NCBI GenBank assembly: GCA_902785575.1
Contig: CACZZF010000007.1
Location: 47,069 to 111,068, forward strand
From: an uncultured Bacteroidia bacterium
GTDB taxonomy: Bacteria > Bacteroidota > Bacteroidia > Bacteroidales > UBA932
Length of the DNA: 64,000 bases
Direction: 5' to 3'
Shown: positions 51,948-61,488 of the stretch, one piece after another
Position numbering within the stretch: position 1 is the stretch's first letter
Layout of the letters: each line of letters starts with the position of its first letter
The notes under the pieces: model-generated
Databases searched by the model: none
The model's input: only the letters and a program-made list of their open reading frames with translations
What the model was told of the DNA's origin: nothing
Made by a program: the position numbers and the translations under genes

Positions 51948-52761
51948 TTCTGATATCCTCGCCCCAGAACAATTTTGTCGTCAGGGCCTTGATGAAACTC
52001 GACTTCTCGAGACGCACTCGTTTGAGCGAAAATTGTGCCACCTTTACCTCGAGCCTGGCGTCAGAGGAGAGCCTGACGTTACGGTTATCCATTGACATCG
52101 CGACCACCTTGTCCCTGGACCTCATGGAGATGGTCACCACTGTCGAATCGGGGACGACCAAAGGACGAACATTCAAGTTGTGGGGGGCGACAGGCGCTAT
52201 GATGATCACTTTTGATTCCGGGACACATATCGGGCCTCCGACGCTCAAGGAATATGCTGTGGATCCGGAGCTGGTGGAGACAAGGAGTCCGTCGGCCCAG
52301 TAAGTCGGAAGAGGATTGCCGTCAAGACAGACATCAATACCAAGGATGGAAGCCCCGCCTCGAAGGACAGAAATCTCGTTGAGGGTATATGGCCAGAACG
52401 ACGAATCTGAGTCAAGCATCTCCCCTTCCACTTTGGTCTCTAGCAATGCCCGATCCTCAAGGGTATATGATCCGGACAAAATGGCCTCGCAGGCCTCCTC
52501 AGGGCTATATTCGGAAAGAAAACCGAGCCGACCCAAGTTTATTCCAAGCACAGGAATCCCGGAATCTCCAACACGTTTTGACGTCGACAGGAAGGTGCCG
52601 TCCCCTCCAACGCTCAACACCAAGCCGGTGTCTTCAGAGAGGTCGGAAGAGGAACGGATCCTGTACAATTTGAATCCTGAAGAGACTAACTTGTCCGACA
52701 AACGCATGAATCTTCCACTGGTAAGTGCGGAGTCATCCCGTGTATATATCGCTATCTTCAT
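51934..52761 (-). CDS. nadK: NAD kinase
   Basis: 275 residues from the ATG at 52761 (MKIAIYTRDD); earlier in-frame codons have no proper start. The diagnostic GGDGTFL is at 52-58, with the metal-binding conserved segment LGINLGRLGFLSEY and the active-site region DGLLVSTSSGSTAYSLSVGGPI. It phosphorylates NAD to NADP. First gene of the nadK-uppS-bamA-skp cluster. Divergent from pdxJ across 81 bases. Confidence 0.96.
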   Translation of the reverse strand: MKIAIYTRDDSALTSGRFMRLSDKLVSSGFKLYRIRSSSDLSEDTGLVLSVGGDGTFLSTSKRVGDSGIPVLGINLGRLGFLSEYSPEEACEAILSGSYTLEDRALLETKVEGEMLDSDSSFWPYTLNEISVLRGGASILGIDVCLDGNPLPTYWADGLLVSTSSGSTAYSLSVGGPICVPESKVIIIAPVAPHNLNVRPLVVPDSTVVTISMRSRDKVVAMSMDNRNVRLSSDARLEVKVAQFSLKRVRLEKSSFIKALTTKLFWGEDIRNGGI

Positions 52762-52789
52762 CTGTTCTCGCAAGAATGAGTTCAACTTT

Positions 52790-52797
52790 CAAAATTA
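52790..52797 (-). promoter_or_regulatory. -7 box of nadK
   Basis: Minus strand TAATTTTG, 29 bases before the ATG at 52761. It lies back-to-back with the pdxJ box. Confidence 0.48.
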
Positions 52798-52830
52798 ACA
52801 CATTTCTGATAAAATCTGAATAGAAATCAC

Positions 52831-52838
52831 TACTTTTG
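52831..52838 (+). promoter_or_regulatory. -7 box immediately upstream of pdxJ
   Basis: TACTTTTG ends 4 bases before the ATG at 52843, so the mRNA would be leaderless or nearly so. Confidence 0.5.
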
Positions 52839-52842
52839 CACC

Positions 52843-53574
52843 ATGACAAGATTAAGTGTCAACATCAATAAGATAGCCACCATCCGCAATGCTCGCGGAG
52901 GGAATATGCCGGACGTGGAGAAGGCCGCCAGGGACTGCGAAATCTTTGGTGCCGAAGGCATCACTGTCCATCCCAGGCCAGATGAGAGACATATCCGGTA
53001 CTCCGATGTCAGAGCCATACGGCCCGACGTCAAGACTGAGTTCAACATCGAGGGGAACCCGATCCCGAGTTTTGTCGACCTCGTGCTTGAGGTCGTGCCC
53101 GACCAGGTCACCCTGGTTCCCGACGCTCATGATGCCATCACTTCAAATCAGGGATGGGACACGGTGGCTCACAAGGAGTTTCTCACCGGCATCTGCGCGA
53201 GGTTCAAGGAGAAAGGAATACGTACCTCTATATTTATAGATCCGGATCCTGCCATGGCGGCTGGAGCCGCGGCCTGTGGTTGCGACCGAGTCGAGCTATA
53301 CACAGCCAGTTATGCTGAGGTTTTCCCCTCAGATCCCGTCAAGGCGATAGCTCCATATCTCAAGACCGCTCTGAAGGTCAAGGAGCTTGGACTCGGGCTG
53401 AACGCCGGTCACGACCTCAACCTCCAGAATTTGGGATATTTCATCAAAACCATCCCCTGGACCGACGAAGTCTCGATCGGGCATGCCATAATCTGTGACG
53501 CCCTTTACATGGGACTGGAAGTGACAATCCGGGCTTATCTGTCGGAGATTAAGAAAAATTCATTACATTTGTAG
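52843..53574 (+). CDS. pdxJ: Pyridoxine 5'-phosphate synthase
   Basis: 243 residues. Family hallmarks: LSVNINKIATIRNARGG, GITVHPRPDERHI, VTLVPDAHD, GCDRVELYTASYAE, LGLNAGHDLNLQNL and VSIGHAIICDALYMGLE. It condenses 1-deoxyxylulose 5-phosphate with 3-amino-2-oxopropyl phosphate in vitamin B6 synthesis. First gene of a four-gene plus-strand unit. Confidence 0.96.
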   Translation: MTRLSVNINKIATIRNARGGNMPDVEKAARDCEIFGAEGITVHPRPDERHIRYSDVRAIRPDVKTEFNIEGNPIPSFVDLVLEVVPDQVTLVPDAHDAITSNQGWDTVAHKEFLTGICARFKEKGIRTSIFIDPDPAMAAGAAACGCDRVELYTASYAEVFPSDPVKAIAPYLKTALKVKELGLGLNAGHDLNLQNLGYFIKTIPWTDEVSIGHAIICDALYMGLEVTIRAYLSEIKKNSLHL

Positions 53575-53602
53575 ACTGGAATATTATTAAAGAATAGATA
53601 AA

Positions 53603-54241
53603 ATGAAACAAACACCACTGATTCTCAGCATCATAGCCCTTGTGGCTGTTGCTGCGTTAGGTATTGCGCAGCTGACCTCGAACGGCAGCGGAAAGAAAGC
53701 CACGACTGGCGAGGTTATTGAGCAGTCGGCCCAACCTGGTGCCATCGTATGGTACGACCTGGACAGGGTCCTCAACGAGTATGATATGGCAAATGACCTC
53801 CGTTCCGTAGTGGAGACCAAGATGCAAAGCATCCAGGAGGAGATCAACCGCAGGGGCAACAAACTCCAGAGTGACGCCAACAAATTCCAGTCCGACCTCA
53901 ACAAGGGTCTCCTGGTCCGTTCGGTCGCTGAGCAGAGGAGCCAGAAACTCCAGGAGCAGCAGAACAACTTCAACAACTACGCCGCTCAGAAAGAGCAGGA
54001 AATGGCTGAGGAGCAGCAGGTTATGATGAACCAGATCGCTGATGCCATCAAGACTTTCATCGACAAGTTCAACGAGGAGCACAAGTTCGCGATGATCATC
54101 GCCACCCAGGGAAGCGTTCTTCCTTCTCCCGTAGCTTGTGGAGATCCTGACCTTGACATCACCGACGCCCTTCTCCAAGGTTTGAACAGCGAGTACGTCA
54201 AGACCAAGGGCAAGGGAGAGGACGCAGCCAAGACCGAGTAG
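53603..54241 (+). CDS. OmpH/Skp-like membrane-anchored coiled-coil protein
   Basis: 212 residues. A hydrophobic N-terminus (LILSIIALVAVAALGIAQL) without an obvious cleavage site may be a membrane anchor. The mature part starts IVWYDLDRVLNEYDMA in the OmpH style and continues as a long charged helix (KMQSIQEEINRRGNKLQSDANKFQSDL...AAQKEQEMAEEQQVM). Likely a second periplasmic chaperone distinct from Skp at 47940. It follows pdxJ by 28 bases. Confidence 0.83.
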   Translation: MKQTPLILSIIALVAVAALGIAQLTSNGSGKKATTGEVIEQSAQPGAIVWYDLDRVLNEYDMANDLRSVVETKMQSIQEEINRRGNKLQSDANKFQSDLNKGLLVRSVAEQRSQKLQEQQNNFNNYAAQKEQEMAEEQQVMMNQIADAIKTFIDKFNEEHKFAMIIATQGSVLPSPVACGDPDLDITDALLQGLNSEYVKTKGKGEDAAKTE

Positions 54242-54242
54242 C

Positions 54243-55376
54243 TTGAGAATCGCTTTCCTATCGTGCTTTTACCCTTTCAGGGGAGGGATATCTCAGTTCA
54301 ACGCGAGTTTATACTTGGAACTGGGAAAGGAGAACACGGTCAAAGCGTTCAATTTCAAGAGGCAATACCCTGATTTCCTTTTCCCTGGAAAGACCCAGTA
54401 CGTAACTAAGGATGATGACGCCGTACCCATAGAGAGCGAGGCTCTCTTGGATACGGCGAATCCATTCACTTATGTCAAGACCTACAAGGCGATAAGGGAC
54501 TGGAACCCGGACCTGGTCATAATCAGTTACTGGATGTCATGGTTCGCTCCTTCCTTGGGATGGATAGCAAGGAGGTTGAAGAAACACTGCAAGGTGGTTT
54601 CCATCCTTCACAATGTTATTCCCCATGAGCCCAAATTCTTTGACGCTCCCCTCACAAAGTACTTCCTGTCCGGCTGCACAGCCCATGTGACCTTATGCCA
54701 GGAAGTATCTGACGATCTAACTTCATTAGCGCCTAAGGCTTTAAAAATCAGCTTATTCCATCCAGTTTATATTCATTTCGGTGAAAGAATTCCTAGAGAA
54801 GAAGCCGAGACGAAGCTGGGCTTGGAACCCGGCAAGAAGAATCTCCTTTTCTTTGGTCTTATCCGGGAATATAAAGGATTGGATATTCTTTTGGAAGCCT
54901 TCAATAAGTTGGATGACAGCTATTCGTTGATCGTCGCCGGCGAGCCTTATGGCTCATTCGTGAAATACGAAGAGATGATAGCCGCATCCCCCGCGAAGGA
55001 CAGGATAAAGCTATTCACTAGATATATCAAAGATTCGGAAGTCAAGGACTTCTTCTCCTCAGCCGACCTGGTGGTCCTTCCTTACAGATCCGCCACACAG
55101 AGCGGCATCAGCGCCATCTGTTGGCATTTTGAGGTCCCTATGGTCGTCACCGATGTCGGCGGATTGAAACAGTCCGTCGGTGACAGTGGGACAGGCCTGG
55201 TCGCCGAGAGGCCGGACCCGGAATGTGTCGCTGGTGAAATAATGAGGTTTTTCTCAGACGAGAATCTCCGCACATTGTGCGTCAATTCAATTAAAGTAGA
55301 GAAAGACCGGCTGTCATGGAAGACATTCACTAAGAGGCTCTTGGATTTCTCCGATAATTTATACAAGTCACTATGA
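54243..55376 (+). CDS. GT4-type glycosyltransferase
   Basis: 377 residues with a TTG start at 54243, one base after the previous stop; [19 protein letters not shown] is the expected N-terminus with its glycine loop, so TTG is well supported. The GT-B C-terminal half has [20 protein letters not shown] (nucleotide-sugar binding) and [26 protein letters not shown]. It transfers a sugar from a nucleotide donor; the acceptor is unknown. Its stop overlaps the LysM gene start by four bases. Confidence 0.9.
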   Translation: MRIAFLSCFYPFRGGISQFNASLYLELGKENTVKAFNFKRQYPDFLFPGKTQYVTKDDDAVPIESEALLDTANPFTYVKTYKAIRDWNPDLVIISYWMSWFAPSLGWIARRLKKHCKVVSILHNVIPHEPKFFDAPLTKYFLSGCTAHVTLCQEVSDDLTSLAPKALKISLFHPVYIHFGERIPREEAETKLGLEPGKKNLLFFGLIREYKGLDILLEAFNKLDDSYSLIVAGEPYGSFVKYEEMIAASPAKDRIKLFTRYIKDSEVKDFFSSADLVVLPYRSATQSGISAICWHFEVPMVVTDVGGLKQSVGDSGTGLVAERPDPECVAGEIMRFFSDENLRTLCVNSIKVEKDRLSWKTFTKRLLDFSDNLYKSL

Positions 55377-57613
55377 GAACGAAGTTGACCTATATGCTGG
55401 CTTTGGCACTGTGCCTGTCGGCTTTCGCTACGGTAGAGACCACCGCCCAGGATTATCAGGCCCCGCCCGTGACCATATCAAAAGAAAGAGTCCGCTCAGG
55501 AGGCAAGATTTATTACGCCCACGTTGTCCTGGAGCGTCAGACTTTGTATTCCATAAGTAAAGCTTATGGGGTCACTGTAGAAGAGATCTACGAGGCGAAC
55601 CCCTACCTCAGCCTTGAGAAAGATGGGCTGAAAAAAGATCAGATCATTCTCATTCCTTATAAAGAGGAAATCGCCCAGCAGATAGTCGCGCAGGCAAATG
55701 CCGCAAAGGACCAAGCTGAGCAAGATGCCGCCGCCAGAGATAAGGCCGCACAGGAGAAAGCGGTCCAGGATGCTGCCGCGAAGGAGAAGGCCGCGCGTGA
55801 GAAGGCGGCTCAGGAAGCGGCGGCGAAGGAAAAGGCAGCGCGGGAGAAGGCTGCCCAGGAAGACGCGGCAAAGGAAAAGGCGGCCCAAGAGAAAGCTGCC
55901 AAGAAGGCGGCGAAAGAAGCCGCTAAAGAAGAAGCAGCTAGAGAGAAGGCCGCGCAGGACGCCGTGGCCAGAGAGAAAGCGGCTCAGGAGAAAGCCGCCA
56001 GGGAAGAGGCCGCAAGGGAAAAAGCGGCACAGGATGCGGCCGCCAGAGAGAAAGCGGCTCTAGAGAAGGCCGCGAAGGAAGAGGCCGCAAGGGAAAAGGC
56101 GGCACAGGACGCAGCGGCCAGGGAAAAGGCCGCGCAGGAGAAAGCCGCGCAAGATGCCGCCGCCAGAGAGAAGGCGGCACAAGAGAAAGCAGCAAAGGAA
56201 GCCGCGGCCAAGGAGAAGGCTGAACTGGAAAAGGCCGCCAAGGAAGAGGAGGCGAAAAAAGCCGCGGCGAAACAAACCGAGGATGGATATTTCATCCATA
56301 AAGTCAAATGGTACGACGATCTTGATGGCATCGCCAAGAAATATGGAGTGTCTAAGGAATCAATTAAGAATATCAACCGGATGACCTCTGACAGAATCAC
56401 CCGCAAGCAAGACCTTAAGATTCCCCTTGATCCTGTCCTATGGGAAGGACGGACAGTCCAAGTCGATGAGCCCACACCCGAGACTAATCCTGATGATACG
56501 AGAGTGATCGCGTTCCCGTCAGAGAAAAAAGGCAACGCCGAAGATGAGGAAGGCATTCTTGACGATTTGTTCGTAAGAGAAGGCAACCACGATGTCAACA
56601 TCTCGATGCTCCTGCCTTTCTCCGCCTCAAAATCAGGTGACAGGACCTCATTCATGGATCTATATTGCGGATCCCTGCTCGCGGCACGTGATCTTGGAAG
56701 AGATGGTATCAATCTTGACATCCATACATTCGATGTGGGTGGCGGGAATATGCCCGTAACCTATGACAGGCTGGCTGCCAGTGACTTCACAATCGGGCCT
56801 GTTTCAAAGACTGACATTTTGAAGGCCGCTGCCCTGGCTGACGGAGACTCATGGGTCGTGTCTCCCCTAGACATGCAGGTAGAGCCTCTCGCCGACTCTC
56901 TGGCAAGAATCATACAGGCTCCGACTCCCACTTCTGTCCAAATCAGGGACATGGTCGAATGGATCAAATCTGACATGGGCCGTGGCGACAAAGTCCTGGT
57001 GGTAACTCCTTCTAATCCAGCTTCTGATTATCTGGATATGGTTGAAAGGGAAATGAATAATCTGGGAGTGTCCCATTCCACTACCACTCTCGGATCAATG
57101 AGATCCTTGATGACAACCCAAGGGATCAACCGGGTGGTTCTCGCATGCGACTTCACCGAGAGAAGCACAGTATTCCTACTCGAGGTGGTGAGAAACCTCT
57201 ACATGACCGCCTCATCCAGCAAGACTACCCAGATAGTACTTTACAGCACATCCAGGATCAGGACATACGACCAGATTGATGTGGAGCAGCTTCATAGGCT
57301 GAATCTCCATGCCTGCGTCACTTATTTTGTGGACTACAATTCACAGGCAGTCAAGGACTTCCTCCTCCAATACAGGGCGCTTTACAACGCCGAGCCTAGT
57401 CGCTCGGCCTATTCAGGCTACGATCTCATGAAGTACTTCTCGACTTTGGCCAACAAATATGGGAAAAGATGGCCCAGGGCGTTACACAGGGCCGATTACT
57501 CAGGACTACAATCAGATTTCAAATTGGAGAGAACTTCTACCGGAAGTTACATCAACAAGGCTGTCCGCAGGGTGGTTTACAATCCAGATTTCTCAATCAG
57601 CCTGGTCAGATAG
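55373..57613 (+). CDS. LysM protein with long Ala/Lys/Glu repeat and substrate-binding-protein-like domain
   Basis: 746 residues with a signal peptide ([20 protein letters not shown]). Domain order: LysM 1 at about 45-95 ([28 protein letters not shown]), a low-complexity stretch at about 102-302 built from variants of [14 protein letters not shown], LysM 2 at about 303-360 ([22 protein letters not shown]), then a periplasmic-binding-protein-like domain to the end ([20 protein letters not shown] ... [11 protein letters not shown]). It probably binds peptidoglycan in the periplasm. The repeat is likely one long charged helix. Its 3' end overlaps recN by 21 bases. Confidence 0.85.
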   Translation: MRTKLTYMLALALCLSAFATVETTAQDYQAPPVTISKERVRSGGKIYYAHVVLERQTLYSISKAYGVTVEEIYEANPYLSLEKDGLKKDQIILIPYKEEIAQQIVAQANAAKDQAEQDAAARDKAAQEKAVQDAAAKEKAAREKAAQEAAAKEKAAREKAAQEDAAKEKAAQEKAAKKAAKEAAKEEAAREKAAQDAVAREKAAQEKAAREEAAREKAAQDAAAREKAALEKAAKEEAAREKAAQDAAAREKAAQEKAAQDAAAREKAAQEKAAKEAAAKEKAELEKAAKEEEAKKAAAKQTEDGYFIHKVKWYDDLDGIAKKYGVSKESIKNINRMTSDRITRKQDLKIPLDPVLWEGRTVQVDEPTPETNPDDTRVIAFPSEKKGNAEDEEGILDDLFVREGNHDVNISMLLPFSASKSGDRTSFMDLYCGSLLAARDLGRDGINLDIHTFDVGGGNMPVTYDRLAASDFTIGPVSKTDILKAAALADGDSWVVSPLDMQVEPLADSLARIIQAPTPTSVQIRDMVEWIKSDMGRGDKVLVVTPSNPASDYLDMVEREMNNLGVSHSTTTLGSMRSLMTTQGINRVVLACDFTERSTVFLLEVVRNLYMTASSSKTTQIVLYSTSRIRTYDQIDVEQLHRLNLHACVTYFVDYNSQAVKDFLLQYRALYNAEPSRSAYSGYDLMKYFSTLANKYGKRWPRALHRADYSGLQSDFKLERTSTGSYINKAVRRVVYNPDFSISLVR
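55680..56280 (+). repeat. Degenerate minisatellite coding for the Ala/Lys/Glu helix
   Basis: About 200 codons of short units of roughly 15-24 bases on the theme GAGAAGGCCGCN with GCGGCNAAGGAA variants. The pattern is irregular, so copy number may vary between strains. Confidence 0.75.
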
Positions 57614-59242
57614 CAACGCCTTCGCGTTGCCGACAGCCGCTTCCGTAACCCTGCTGCCAGATAGCATCCGGGCGATTTCCATAATTCTGTCCTCCCCTGA
57701 CACAGGGCGGATAGTGGTGACGGCTTCGTTGCCCTCAAAAGATTTCTCGACAAGATAATGGGCGGTACCTTTTGCTGCCACCTGGGGCAGGTGGGTGATA
57801 GCGAAAACCTGCATATCTTTGCCCATGGAACAAATCATCTGCCCCATCTTGTCCGCCACACTTCCTGAGACACCGGAATCAATCTCGTCGAAGATCAATG
57901 TGGGCATATTCTCGAAACGGGCCATCATGGCCTTCAAGGAAAGCATCAGCCTGGATAGTTCACCTCCAGAGGCGCATTTCGCCACCTCAACCGGACGTGA
58001 ACCGGATGCTGAAAAGAGAAAATGGACAGCATCTGTTCCGGACGGACCAGCCGGAGCGTCAACCAACTCGACTTCGAAAACGGCTCTTTCCAACTCAAGT
58101 GACTTCAAGGAATCCAGGATAGAGTCGGCAAAGCGATCCTTCGAGGCAGCTCTGGACGCATGAAGACGGGCACATATATCCGCGAACCTGGACTTTCCTT
58201 TCTGGACCTCCGCGGTAATAGTCTCAACCTTGCTTCTTAATTCTTCCGAATCGGAAAGAGACCCTGACAGGCTATCCCTCTGAGCGATAAGCTCCTCAAC
58301 CGTTGATGCAGAATATCTCTTCAGCAGATCAAATATGAGAGACATCCTGGCCTCAACCGCCTCGAGCCTATCCTGAGAGACCTCGGTCCTTGAATTGATC
58401 AGTGACACCTCCTCGAGGATGTCATTCAACTCGATCCTCGCGGATTCCACCCTATCAGCCAGTGACAGCGCCTCAGGAACATATTTCCCGGCCTTCTCAA
58501 GCAGTTTTCTGGTCTCTTTCAAGGAAGATGTGTCAAGAAGTCCCTCAACCTCAGAGAAAGACTCTTTGATAGACTCGGAATTGGCGAGTACGCTTTGTTC
58601 CTCCTCGAGAGCCTCGATCTCACCTGACTTCAAATTGGCATCGTCCAACCGTTTCCACCTGGATTGGATGTAATCCCTTTCCTCTTCGATACGGGATAGC
58701 TCACGCGACACTTCCGAAAGCTCCCGCTCCAGAGCCCTGAGATGGGCGAAACTGGATGAGCAACTGGAAAGCGACGATTCATTCCCGGCGAAATGATCCA
58801 ACATCAATAATTGGAAAGACTTATCAGACAACATAAGTGTCTGGTGCTGGGAATGGATGTCCACAAGTCGGGAAGATATCCCCTGGAGAACCTGCAAGCT
58901 CACCGGAGAATCATTCACAAAAGAGCGGGAACGCCCCGAAGACGACACGACACGGCGGATGGTCAACTCCTCTGACCCATCATCCAAGTCATTGTCACGC
59001 AACAGTTTCCAAGTAATAGTATCGGATTCAGGAACCTCAAATACAGCTTCGACCACACAATTGTCCGCTCCGGAACCAATGACAGAAGCGTCAGCCTTGG
59101 ATCCCAAAAGGAGCGACAAGGCTCCCAGCAGGATAGACTTTCCAGCCCCGGTCTGTCCCGTAATAATGACAAGACCCTCCGGAAAGTCAACATCCAGAGA
59201 GTCTATCAGAACGTAATTCTTAATCTGAAGGGACTTGAGCAT
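57593..59242 (-). CDS. recN: DNA repair protein RecN
   Basis: 549 residues. SMC-like ATPase: Walker [13 protein letters not shown] (29-40), a coiled-coil middle, ABC signature [15 protein letters not shown] and Walker [15 protein letters not shown]. It helps repair double-strand breaks by holding DNA ends. Last gene of the trxB-bamD-rpoZ-recN unit; 15 bases after rpoZ. Confidence 0.96.
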   Translation of the reverse strand: MLKSLQIKNYVLIDSLDVDFPEGLVIITGQTGAGKSILLGALSLLLGSKADASVIGSGADNCVVEAVFEVPESDTITWKLLRDNDLDDGSEELTIRRVVSSSGRSRSFVNDSPVSLQVLQGISSRLVDIHSQHQTLMLSDKSFQLLMLDHFAGNESSLSSCSSSFAHLRALERELSEVSRELSRIEEERDYIQSRWKRLDDANLKSGEIEALEEEQSVLANSESIKESFSEVEGLLDTSSLKETRKLLEKAGKYVPEALSLADRVESARIELNDILEEVSLINSRTEVSQDRLEAVEARMSLIFDLLKRYSASTVEELIAQRDSLSGSLSDSEELRSKVETITAEVQKGKSRFADICARLHASRAASKDRFADSILDSLKSLELERAVFEVELVDAPAGPSGTDAVHFLFSASGSRPVEVAKCASGGELSRLMLSLKAMMARFENMPTLIFDEIDSGVSGSVADKMGQMICSMGKDMQVFAITHLPQVAAKGTAHYLVEKSFEGNEAVTTIRPVSGEDRIMEIARMLSGSRVTEAAVGNAKALLSDQAD

Positions 59243-59257
59243 GGTCTCGAACCAACG

Positions 59258-59587
59258 CTACCTATCGCCTTCTTCCTTACCGGCCATCCTGTAATAAAGC
59301 TCACCATCCTCAAACTCGGTGATGGCGATAAGATCCGGCTTGGGGAGTTTCTCGTAATACTTGGAGATCTCAATCTGCTCCCTATTCTCGAACACCTCAT
59401 CCATGGTGTCCCTGTCTGTACGGAAATCCTCGAGTTTCTTGGCAAGTTCTTTCTTCTCAGCCAGCGAGATCTGGTTCGCCCTCTTGGAAAGAATGACAAC
59501 AGTCTCATAAATGTTGCCGGTAGGCTCGGCGAGATACTTCACATCCCTTGTGATAGTGTTTGTAGGGGTTTTCTTCTTAATATCCAT
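59258..59587 (-). CDS. rpoZ: RNA polymerase omega subunit (Bacteroidota type)
   Basis: 109 residues. It begins MDIKKKTPTNTITRDVKYLAE and contains GNIYETVVILSKRANQIS, the Bacteroidota version of the omega core. It stabilises assembly of the beta' subunit. Position between bamD and recN is the usual one in this phylum. Confidence 0.88.
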   Translation of the reverse strand: MDIKKKTPTNTITRDVKYLAEPTGNIYETVVILSKRANQISLAEKKELAKKLEDFRTDRDTMDEVFENREQIEISKYYEKLPKPDLIAITEFEDGELYYRMAGKEEGDR

Positions 59588-59617
59588 TTCAAATAATTAT
59601 ATCTTCCAAATAATTTA

Positions 59618-60517
59618 CTACTCCTCAGTCTCGGATTGTTTCAATAATTTTTTTCTCTCTTTCTCGAAATCCTTAGCCTTGGCATCGAGGTCCTCATCAG
59701 TACCCGAATAACGGCCGAGAGCCTTCTGCGCGCGCTTGTACAGGACGTCGAGTTCTTTGCGATAAGGAGACTCAGGGATCTCACCGATGAAGTTGTAGTA
59801 GTCATCCACGAAAGTGAGGTAACGCTCCCTCTGCTTGGACTCGATACTCAGATGAGCGAAATTATAAGATGACATCGCTATATAATAGAGGATATCTTCC
59901 CTATAGATATTATCAGCATCATCTTTTAGGATATTCCGGAAAGCGACCCTGGAAGCCCTGTAATCCTCCTGCTTGTAGTAAAGCTTCGCGTTGTCATAAG
60001 CTTTCTTGTCCAGACGATCGTTGAGTTCTTTCATCATCCTGTCGCAAGTTGAGCGATGGGTGCTTCTAGGATTATCTATAATATACTGCGAGATCACATT
60101 CAAAGCGGCGTAGGTGGGCTTCTGGTCAAGCTCCGACCTCATGGTGGACCTGTAGAGGCAATCTATACGCAAGAACGCGGCCTCATCAGCGAAGGGGCTC
60201 CTAGGAAAACTCGTGAGGAACTTGGCGAAGTTCGTCTCCGCGGTGTAATAATCCTTGTAACGGTAATTGCTCATTCCCCAATAGAACTGGACAGTGTCGT
60301 CCTTGGAAGTACCTGAGGTCTGGACCGCAAGGCTCTCAAACAAGCGGGAAGCCTTGTTGTATTTACCGTGATTAAAGAAATCGAAAGCGGCCGCATACTT
60401 CTGGTCCACATCGTTGCTGCTCAGCAAGGCGTCATATTCCGACTTGCAAGAACCCAGCAAGCCGGTTAAGGCCAGAACCACAACCGCGACTTTAGATATA
60501 GTCTTAGACATGCGCAT
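59618..60517 (-). CDS. bamD: Outer-membrane assembly lipoprotein BamD
   Basis: About 299 residues from the ATG at 60517 (alternative 60511). Lipoprotein signal VVVLALTGLLGSC, Cys 24. The mature part is TPR-like helices: KYAAAFDFFNHGKYNKASRLFESL, FYWGMSNYRYKDYYTAETNFAKFL, then a lysine-rich C-terminus. With BamA it inserts outer-membrane proteins. Two bases after the trxB stop. Confidence 0.92.
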   Translation of the reverse strand: MRMSKTISKVAVVVLALTGLLGSCKSEYDALLSSNDVDQKYAAAFDFFNHGKYNKASRLFESLAVQTSGTSKDDTVQFYWGMSNYRYKDYYTAETNFAKFLTSFPRSPFADEAAFLRIDCLYRSTMRSELDQKPTYAALNVISQYIIDNPRSTHRSTCDRMMKELNDRLDKKAYDNAKLYYKQEDYRASRVAFRNILKDDADNIYREDILYYIAMSSYNFAHLSIESKQRERYLTFVDDYYNFIGEIPESPYRKELDVLYKRAQKALGRYSGTDEDLDAKAKDFEKERKKLLKQSETEE

Positions 60518-60519
60518 AA

Positions 60520-61443
60520 CTAATTCGACATAAGGAATTTCTCCACTTCCAAAGCGGCCTTGCAACCAGACGCCGCGGCCGTTATGGCCTGCCTGAAGCT
60601 CGGATCCTGGACATCTCCGGCGGAAAACACACCCTCGACGTTTGTCCTGGTGGACTTGCCGTCAGTGATGATGTATCCGTTCTCGTCCGTGTTTATATAT
60701 TCCTTGAACACATCAGAGTTGGGATGATGGCCTATGGCGAGGAAAAACCCGTCGACCTTGATATCAAAAACCTTACCATCTTTCCTAACCAGACGGACAC
60801 CTGTGACACCGGAATCATCTCCAAGGACTTCCTGTGTCTGGCAATTCCATAGGATCTCGATGTTAGGAGTGTTCTTGACCTTTTCCTGCATCGCCAGAGA
60901 GGCCCTGAACACATCCCTACGGACGATCATATAGACCTTATTGCAGATATTCGCGAGATAAGTCGCCTCCTCGCAAGCGGTGTCTCCACCTCCTACAACC
61001 GCGACATCCTTCTTCCTGTAAAAGAACCCGTCGCAAGTGGCGCAAGCGCTCACGCCCATGCCCCTGAACTTCCTCTCGGAAGGCAGGCCGAGATATTTGG
61101 CGGCGGCTCCGGTGGCAATGATCACAGCCTGTGCCTCAATCTCAGTCTCACCGTCAACCATCAGGCGGAAAGGCCTCCGCGAAAAGTCCACCGAGGTTAT
61201 GGCACCCCTGCGGATGTCCGCGCCAAAACGGGTCGCCTGAGCTCTCATGTCACTCATAAGTTGGTTAGCGTCAACGCCTCCCGGGAAACCGGGAAAATTC
61301 TCGACGACAGTCGTGGTAGTCAGCTGGCCACCAGGCTCCATACCCTCATAAAGAACGGGGTTCAATCCCGCCCTTGAGGCATATATCGCTGCCGTGTACC
61401 CGGCGGGACCGCCTCCTATGATAAGACATTTGATGTTCTCCAT
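60520..61443 (-). CDS. trxB: Thioredoxin reductase
   Basis: 307 residues. FAD motif IIGGGPAGYTAAIYASRAG, redox pair Cys134-Ala-Thr-Cys137 (SACATCDGFF), NADPH motif VVGGGDTACEEATYLA and C-terminal GVFSAGDVQD. It reduces thioredoxin with NADPH. A TATCTTCG box at 61475-61468 (minus) may be its promoter. Confidence 0.96.
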   Translation of the reverse strand: MENIKCLIIGGGPAGYTAAIYASRAGLNPVLYEGMEPGGQLTTTTVVENFPGFPGGVDANQLMSDMRAQATRFGADIRRGAITSVDFSRRPFRLMVDGETEIEAQAVIIATGAAAKYLGLPSERKFRGMGVSACATCDGFFYRKKDVAVVGGGDTACEEATYLANICNKVYMIVRRDVFRASLAMQEKVKNTPNIEILWNCQTQEVLGDDSGVTGVRLVRKDGKVFDIKVDGFFLAIGHHPNSDVFKEYINTDENGYIITDGKSTRTNVEGVFSAGDVQDPSFRQAITAAASGCKAALEVEKFLMSN

Positions 61444-61467
61444 GTGTTCAAATAATATAATATCTTG

Positions 61468-61475
61468 CGAAGATA
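61468..61475 (-). promoter_or_regulatory. Possible -7 box of the trxB-bamD-rpoZ-recN unit
   Basis: Minus strand TATCTTCG, one base off TAnnTTTG, 25 bases before the trxB ATG. Confidence 0.33.
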
Positions 61476-61488
61476 CGCATAAATTTCC

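Noticed and set aside
55496..56721. Several long open frames antisense or shifted within the LysM gene repeat
   Set aside because: The Ala/Lys/Glu codon repeats lack stop codons in other frames; the translations are low complexity.
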